Source of the DNA: Desulfovibrio sp. 86
Lineage (GTDB): Bacteria; Desulfobacterota; Desulfovibrionia; Desulfovibrionales; Desulfovibrionaceae
Direction of reading: 5' to 3'
Length of the DNA stretch: 64,000 bases
Assembly: GCF_902702915.1 (NCBI RefSeq)
Contig: NZ_LR738849.1
Coordinates: 620,001 to 684,000, forward strand
Shown: positions 60,911-64,000 of the stretch, piece by piece
Numbering within the stretch: position 1 is the stretch's first letter
Layout of the letters: each line of letters begins with the position of its first letter
Notes under the pieces: model-generated
The model's database searches: none
What the model was told of the DNA's origin: nothing
Seen by the model: the letters and a program-made list of their open reading frames with translations, nothing else
Program-made: the position numbers and the translations under genes

Positions 60911-61462
60911 GTGGGAAAAAAATTCTGGGATTATCTTGAAAAGTGGCGCGGTCTTTTTCCGCGCCGCCGGACGCTGCGCTGGCGTGACGGCTGGATAGAG
61001 AACGGATACTGCTGTGACTGCCGCTACTGCTGCGGCCCGCAGGACTCCAACGAACCCTATCCTATGGCCTTGTTGCCCCGGCAGATACACGCTGGCATTG
61101 AAAAAGACTTTTACATGCTCAACGCCGACACCGCCTATATGGATGGCCGAGGCTGCAAGTCGTGTTCGCCCGAGGGCTGCGGCCTGCCACGCGAAGGGCG
61201 GCCCGTGGCATGCGGCCTCTTTCCCTTTGCGCTCATCAACGGCAGCCTGTACGCCTACAAGACCTGCCCGGCCATCCTGTTTACCCCGCTGGCGCAACTG
61301 GCTCCGCTGGGGCGTGAAGCCGCCCGCTGGCTCACCGGTTTCAGCCATGAAGAACTGCGCCACCTCTCGCTCAACCTGGAGCCTGCCGTTCTGGCGGAAA
61401 AATACATTTCTCTGGGCATTCAGGTTTTTGACGCCAAAGGCGTGAACCTGCAGTTGCGCTGA
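60911..61462 (+). CDS. Cysteine-rich YkgJ-like metal-cluster protein
   Basis: A 183-residue protein starting at GTG 60911 with GGAGG five bases before it. It is rich in paired cysteines: GYCCDCRYCCGPQDSNEPYP, GRGCKSCSPEGCGLPREGRP, VACGLFPFAL and KTCPAIL. The pattern resembles the YkgJ/UPF0153 zinc-or-iron chelating family but is longer and includes a basic N-terminus (EKWRGLFPRRRTLRWRDG). The location after mdtJI is probably incidental or operonic. Metal and function are not known. Confidence 0.7.
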   Translation: MGKKFWDYLEKWRGLFPRRRTLRWRDGWIENGYCCDCRYCCGPQDSNEPYPMALLPRQIHAGIEKDFYMLNADTAYMDGRGCKSCSPEGCGLPREGRPVACGLFPFALINGSLYAYKTCPAILFTPLAQLAPLGREAARWLTGFSHEELRHLSLNLEPAVLAEKYISLGIQVFDAKGVNLQLR

Positions 61463-61567
61463 CCCCGGCGCAATTCCACCCTGAACATACTTGACCACCG
61501 CGTAAACTGACGCTTGCCATGAAGGCGCAATCGCCTTTTTTCGCTGCAGCCCCATGCCGTAACGAAC

Positions 61568-61609
61568 GCGAACCCCCATTGAAAACAGACATTTTCAATG
61601 GGGGTTCGC
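61568..61609. terminator. 18-bp perfect hairpin after the cysteine-rich gene
   Basis: GCGAACCCCCATTGAAAA (61568-61585) pairs exactly with TTTTCAATGGGGGTTCGC (61592-61609) around CAGACA. It lies 106 bases after the stop at 61462. There is no T-run, but the stem is one of the strongest in the window. Confidence 0.7.
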
Positions 61610-61696
61610 CTTACCTACAGACACGCGGTTGCAGATACTGTGGAGAATGGGGATACCTGCGCGGACGCACGCAGCAGAACTGGTGAACAGCCACTG

Positions 61697-61740
61697 TTAG
61701 AGCATTTAACTCATTTCATTCGTAAACTGCTCTAGAGCAG
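61697..61740 (-). repeat. AGAGCA-type hairpin repeat, reverse orientation
   Basis: The complement reads CTAGAGCAGTTTACGAATGA then AATGAGTTAAATGCTCT, closely matching 11627-11669 and 25395-25430. Arms AGAGCAGTTTAC and GTTAAATGCTCT pair with few mismatches. Confidence 0.65.
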
Positions 61741-61833
61741 AATAATTTTGAAATAGCATGCTGCCCGGTCGAGGCTGTCGCTGCCCCTCCCTGAGATCAA
61801 AAAAACTTGGTGCTCTAGTAACTACACCAAGAG

Positions 61834-61952
61834 TTTTAGGGGGTGGGGGCGTGGGGGAGGAGACCCTTTTGCAAAAGGGTCCCTCCCCCACAAAGTATTT
61901 CAAATGGGCACGGTGTGGCCAAAAGCCCGCCTCCCCCACAAAGCATTTCATC
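61834..61952 (-). repeat. Palindromic element copy H with a half-unit
   Basis: The core is 61851-61891 (GTGGGGGAGGAGACCC, TTTTGCAAAA, GGGTCCCTCCCCCAC), with GTTTTAGGGGGTGGGGGC to the left. A half-unit GCCTCCCCCACAAAGCATTT lies at 61930-61949. It is oriented with the minus-strand histidine phosphatase gene, whose stop is 81 bases to the right of the core. Confidence 0.82.
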
Positions 61953-61972
61953 GCTACGGCGCGGGCCTGCTC

Positions 61973-62554
61973 CTACCATTCCGGCACAAAGGTGCGGCAG
62001 GCGTATTCCTGGGGGATACGAAGGGCATCGTCAAGCGGCAGGGCCATGTAGTGGGCCAGCAAGCTGCGGATAACGCCAGCGTGGGCCACCAGCAACAGCG
62101 TGCCTTCAGGGTAGCGCCCCCGCCAGCGTCGCACGGCTTCAAGGGCGCGGCTTTGCAATTGCGCGAAGCTCTCGCCGCCCTCTGGCCGAAAATGGGCAAA
62201 ATCCCGGCCTCGCGCATCATATTGACCGGGAAAGCGCGCTTCAATCTCGGCCTTTGTCAGGCCCTGCCACTGGCCCATGTCCAGCTCGCGCAGTCCTGGT
62301 TCAAAATGTACCGGGGGCGGGCTGGCGGTCCATTCATTTCCGGTCAGAAGAATGGACGTGGTCTCACGGCAACGCCCCAGATCCGAGGACACCACTGCCG
62401 CCAGTCTTCCCGCCAATATGGGCATGAAGTCATGAGCCAGAGCGTATATCTGCTGCCGCCCGGCAGAGCTGAGCGGGATATCGCGGTTTCCCACGATGCG
62501 CCGCTCAGGATTGGGCGGCAAAGCGCCGTGACGCACAAGCCACATGCCGTTCAT
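61973..62554 (-). CDS. Histidine phosphatase family protein
   Basis: A 193-residue phosphoglycerate-mutase-like phosphatase. The phospho-acceptor is in MWLVRHGALPP at the N-terminus; SDLGRCRETTSILL, GLRELDMGQWQGLT and the second histidine LLVAHAGVIRSLL complete the site. ATG 62554 has GGAG seven bases upstream. It follows the MobA-like/HD gene on the same strand, which suggests the two act together, perhaps in nucleotide or cobalamin/pterin metabolism. The substrate is not known. Confidence 0.85.
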   Translation of the reverse strand: MNGMWLVRHGALPPNPERRIVGNRDIPLSSAGRQQIYALAHDFMPILAGRLAAVVSSDLGRCRETTSILLTGNEWTASPPPVHFEPGLRELDMGQWQGLTKAEIEARFPGQYDARGRDFAHFRPEGGESFAQLQSRALEAVRRWRGRYPEGTLLLVAHAGVIRSLLAHYMALPLDDALRIPQEYACRTFVPEW

Positions 62555-62642
62555 CTGAAATCTCCAGTTTTTTCTGTAGCACGCTCCCCGAATTTCGGGC
62601 AAGACTTGACAGATTTTTTCCATTTCCCGCAAAACCGGCCTT

Positions 62643-64000
62643 TTATCGCCCCCCCTGACCGGGGCAAGAGGGCACGCGAAGTACTGCCCCGCCGCCCGCC
62701 TTATCGGGGCAGGGGGCAAACGGCGTGCCGTCGCCCTGCGTTTGATTGTCCTGAACGGCCAGTGCCGCCAAAGCGTCGTGGGCTATGTCCTCGGGATATG
62801 GGGGATATGGGGGATATGGGGGATATGGAGGGCGCGAAAGGTGCGGAGACTGCCCAGCCTGCAGCGATTGCGGGGACTGCGGTAGCTGCGGGGATTGCGC
62901 AGGCTGCGGTGGCTGAGGGGCTTCACCCCGCGCGCAGTCCTGGTCATGGCCCCGAACACCCTGCCCGCCTGCGGGGCAGCCAAGTTCGCGGGCAAGCCGG
63001 GCTTCCATGGCCAGAGCCCGCTCCATGCGTCCTCTGATGGCTTGCGCCGCTTCAGCGCCGAAGGTTTCCAGCTTTTGTTCAAAACGCTGACGCACAGGCA
63101 CAAAGCATCCGCCGTAACAATATTTGTCAGCCAGAAAAACCAGTTCCCTTTCGGTGATGGGATGGTCGTCGGACAAAGTCAGGTCCCGGTGGTCTTCCAC
63201 AAGGTGCGCCATGAGAGGCAGGCGCAGATGGCGAAATAATCGTCCCGCCGCAGCCTCATGCCCTTTTTCGCCCTTGCAGATATCGTGCACCAGCCCCCCG
63301 GCCAGGGCAAGATCAGGGTCAAGGTCAGCGTAAAAAACAGAGCCAAAACCAGAATCTGGGCCAACGCCAGAGTCAGAGCCAGGACCAGAGCCAGGACCAG
63401 AATCACGGCACGTGCCACGGCCAGCCCCAAGGTTAGAGGCGATCTCAGACCCAAGGTCGGGGGCAAGCTCAGGGGCACGCTCAGGATTGGGGACAGTGAC
63501 GCCTTTAGCGCCAAGGTTTTTTGTGCGCCGCACCTGAACCAGGGCCTTTGTCAGGGCTGCGGCCACCGTGCCCACGGCGCGGGCATGGCGCAGCCCCTTT
63601 TCGGGCACTTCATGCAGGCGCAGCAGCTCCAGGGCCTCGTCCGGCCGCAGGACATCCCTGCGCAAAGCCAGAAGCTTCATGCGTTCATAGTCTTCAGGCC
63701 TGTCCATATCCGGCAGCATAAGCCTGTCCGCCACAGGGATGTGCCACACGGGCAGACCTTCCAGAGCGCCCCGCAGGCCATTTTCGCCCCCAGTGCGCGC
63801 ATGGCGCAGCACATGCGCCAGATGGCGGGCGGGCAGGAGCGGCGGGTGTCCCTCCTGGCCTACGAAGGTCGGAACAAGAACATTTTCCGGGTCAGCCGCA
63901 TGGGCCTCGAGCAGGGCCTGTATGGTCATGGACCGCACCAGCGGCACGTCCACGGGCTGCACCAGTACGGGCGTTTCCGCCAATGCCGGATCGCCTCCGG
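62643..64000 (-). CDS. MobA-like nucleotidyltransferase fused to an HD domain, 5' part missing
   Basis: The gene runs off the right edge; the visible part is about 452 codons. The N-terminal piece (PVLVQPVDVPLVRSMTIQAL, GQEGHPPLLPARHL, LMLPDMDRPEDYERM) is the C-terminal half of a MobA/MocA-like nucleotidyltransferase. From about 150 residues on is an HD-type phosphohydrolase (HARAVGTVAAALTKALVQV, LAGGLVHDICKGEKGHEAAA). Low-complexity inserts split the HD region (Gly/Ser/Asp-rich, 63330-63470) and follow it (Pro/Gln-rich and PPY repeats). A cofactor cytidylyl- or guanylyltransferase with a regulatory phosphatase is a fair guess. Confidence 0.78.
   Translation of the reverse strand, partial: GGDPALAETPVLVQPVDVPLVRSMTIQALLEAHAADPENVLVPTFVGQEGHPPLLPARHLAHVLRHARTGGENGLRGALEGLPVWHIPVADRLMLPDMDRPEDYERMKLLALRRDVLRPDEALELLRLHEVPEKGLRHARAVGTVAAALTKALVQVRRTKNLGAKGVTVPNPERAPELAPDLGSEIASNLGAGRGTCRDSGPGSGPGSDSGVGPDSGFGSVFYADLDPDLALAGGLVHDICKGEKGHEAAAGRLFRHLRLPLMAHLVEDHRDLTLSDDHPITERELVFLADKYCYGGCFVPVRQRFEQKLETFGAEAAQAIRGRMERALAMEARLARELGCPAGGQGVRGHDQDCARGEAPQPPQPAQSPQLPQSPQSLQAGQSPHLSRPPYPPYPPYPPYPEDIAHDALAALAVQDNQTQGDGTPFAPCPDKAGGGAVLRVPSCPGQGGR
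62794..62829 (-). repeat. 9-bp coding minisatellite
   Basis: GGATATGGG repeats four times (62794-62802, 62803-62811, 62812-62820, and a last unit ending GGA at 62829). On the minus strand it encodes repeated Pro-Pro-Tyr in the C-terminal region of the MobA-like/HD protein. Unit number could vary by slippage without breaking the frame. Confidence 0.85.

Larger units (their letters stand above)
61463..61972. other. Gap with terminator and two repeat families
   Basis: 510 bp between convergent genes. It contains a strong hairpin (61568-61609), an AGAGCA-family repeat (61697-61740), and palindromic element copy H with a half-unit (61834-61952), all described separately. Nothing coding is seen. 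Confidence 0.6.

Noticed and set aside
62794-62829. Possible CRISPR-like array
   Set aside because: The 9-bp units are contiguous without spacers and lie inside a coding region; it is a minisatellite.

Overview
The window reads as chromosomal DNA of a Desulfovibrio-like sulfate reducer (Desulfobacterota, probably near the D. desulfuricans group; this is inference). The clues are a TunR-type tungstate regulator derived from a Xer recombinase, a tungsten aldehyde:ferredoxin oxidoreductase with a TupABC tungstate importer, a MoeA fused to a periplasmic-binding-like domain, TrmD with an extra C-terminal methyltransferase-like domain, and GC-rich coding sequence with AT-rich promoters. No tRNA, rRNA or CRISPR array was seen.

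Layout. 1-1546: end of an ExbB/ExbD/TonB cluster. 1664-2626: exported CYTH-like protein. 2961-9840: citrate uptake and citrate lyase operon citS-citC-citD-citE-citF-citX-citG, with long hairpins at three junctions. 9994-11210: an IS481-family insertion sequence. 11777-25228: a molybdenum/tungsten district with two moeA genes, aor-moaD-moeB, tupABC and tunR, interrupted by an AraC regulator, a divergent iron alcohol dehydrogenase and the wreck of a zinc alcohol dehydrogenase. 25619-34560: a GNAT acetyltransferase, a membrane-anchored hypothetical, an EF-G paralogue, a small Xre regulator, a large EF-hand membrane protein and an Sfp-type phosphopantetheinyl transferase. 34820-45353: trmD-rplS-rnhB-yraN-rsmI, then PTS EIID-HPr-EI, smpB and comEC. 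45631-47984: an HxlR regulator divergent from a flavin reductase, then mutM. 48684-51527 (minus): ffh-rpsP-khpA-rimM, normally the front half of the trmD operon. 51914-59316: guaB, guaA, tatB, tatC, hisB, a lipoprotein and hisA. 60064-64000: an MdtJ/MdtI-like SMR pair, a cysteine-rich protein, a histidine phosphatase and a truncated MobA-like/HD protein.

How the genes work together. The molybdenum/tungsten district forms a functional unit: TupABC imports tungstate, MoeA/MoeB/MoaD-type proteins build and charge the pterin cofactor, AOR uses it, and TunR probably senses the oxyanion. The cit operon carries the transporter, the lyase subunits and all prosthetic-group enzymes needed for citrate cleavage; no oxaloacetate decarboxylase or CitAB sensor is in view.

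The most distinctive feature is the intergenic DNA. An approximately 40-bp palindromic element occurs eight times, seven of them just after a stop codon and oriented with the gene they follow. There is a family of AGAGCA/TGCTCT hairpins, a compound structured repeat lying inside both the exbB/exbD and guaB/guaA gaps, and a MITE-like giant hairpin. Several conserved enzymes also carry short in-frame minisatellites or low-complexity insertions.
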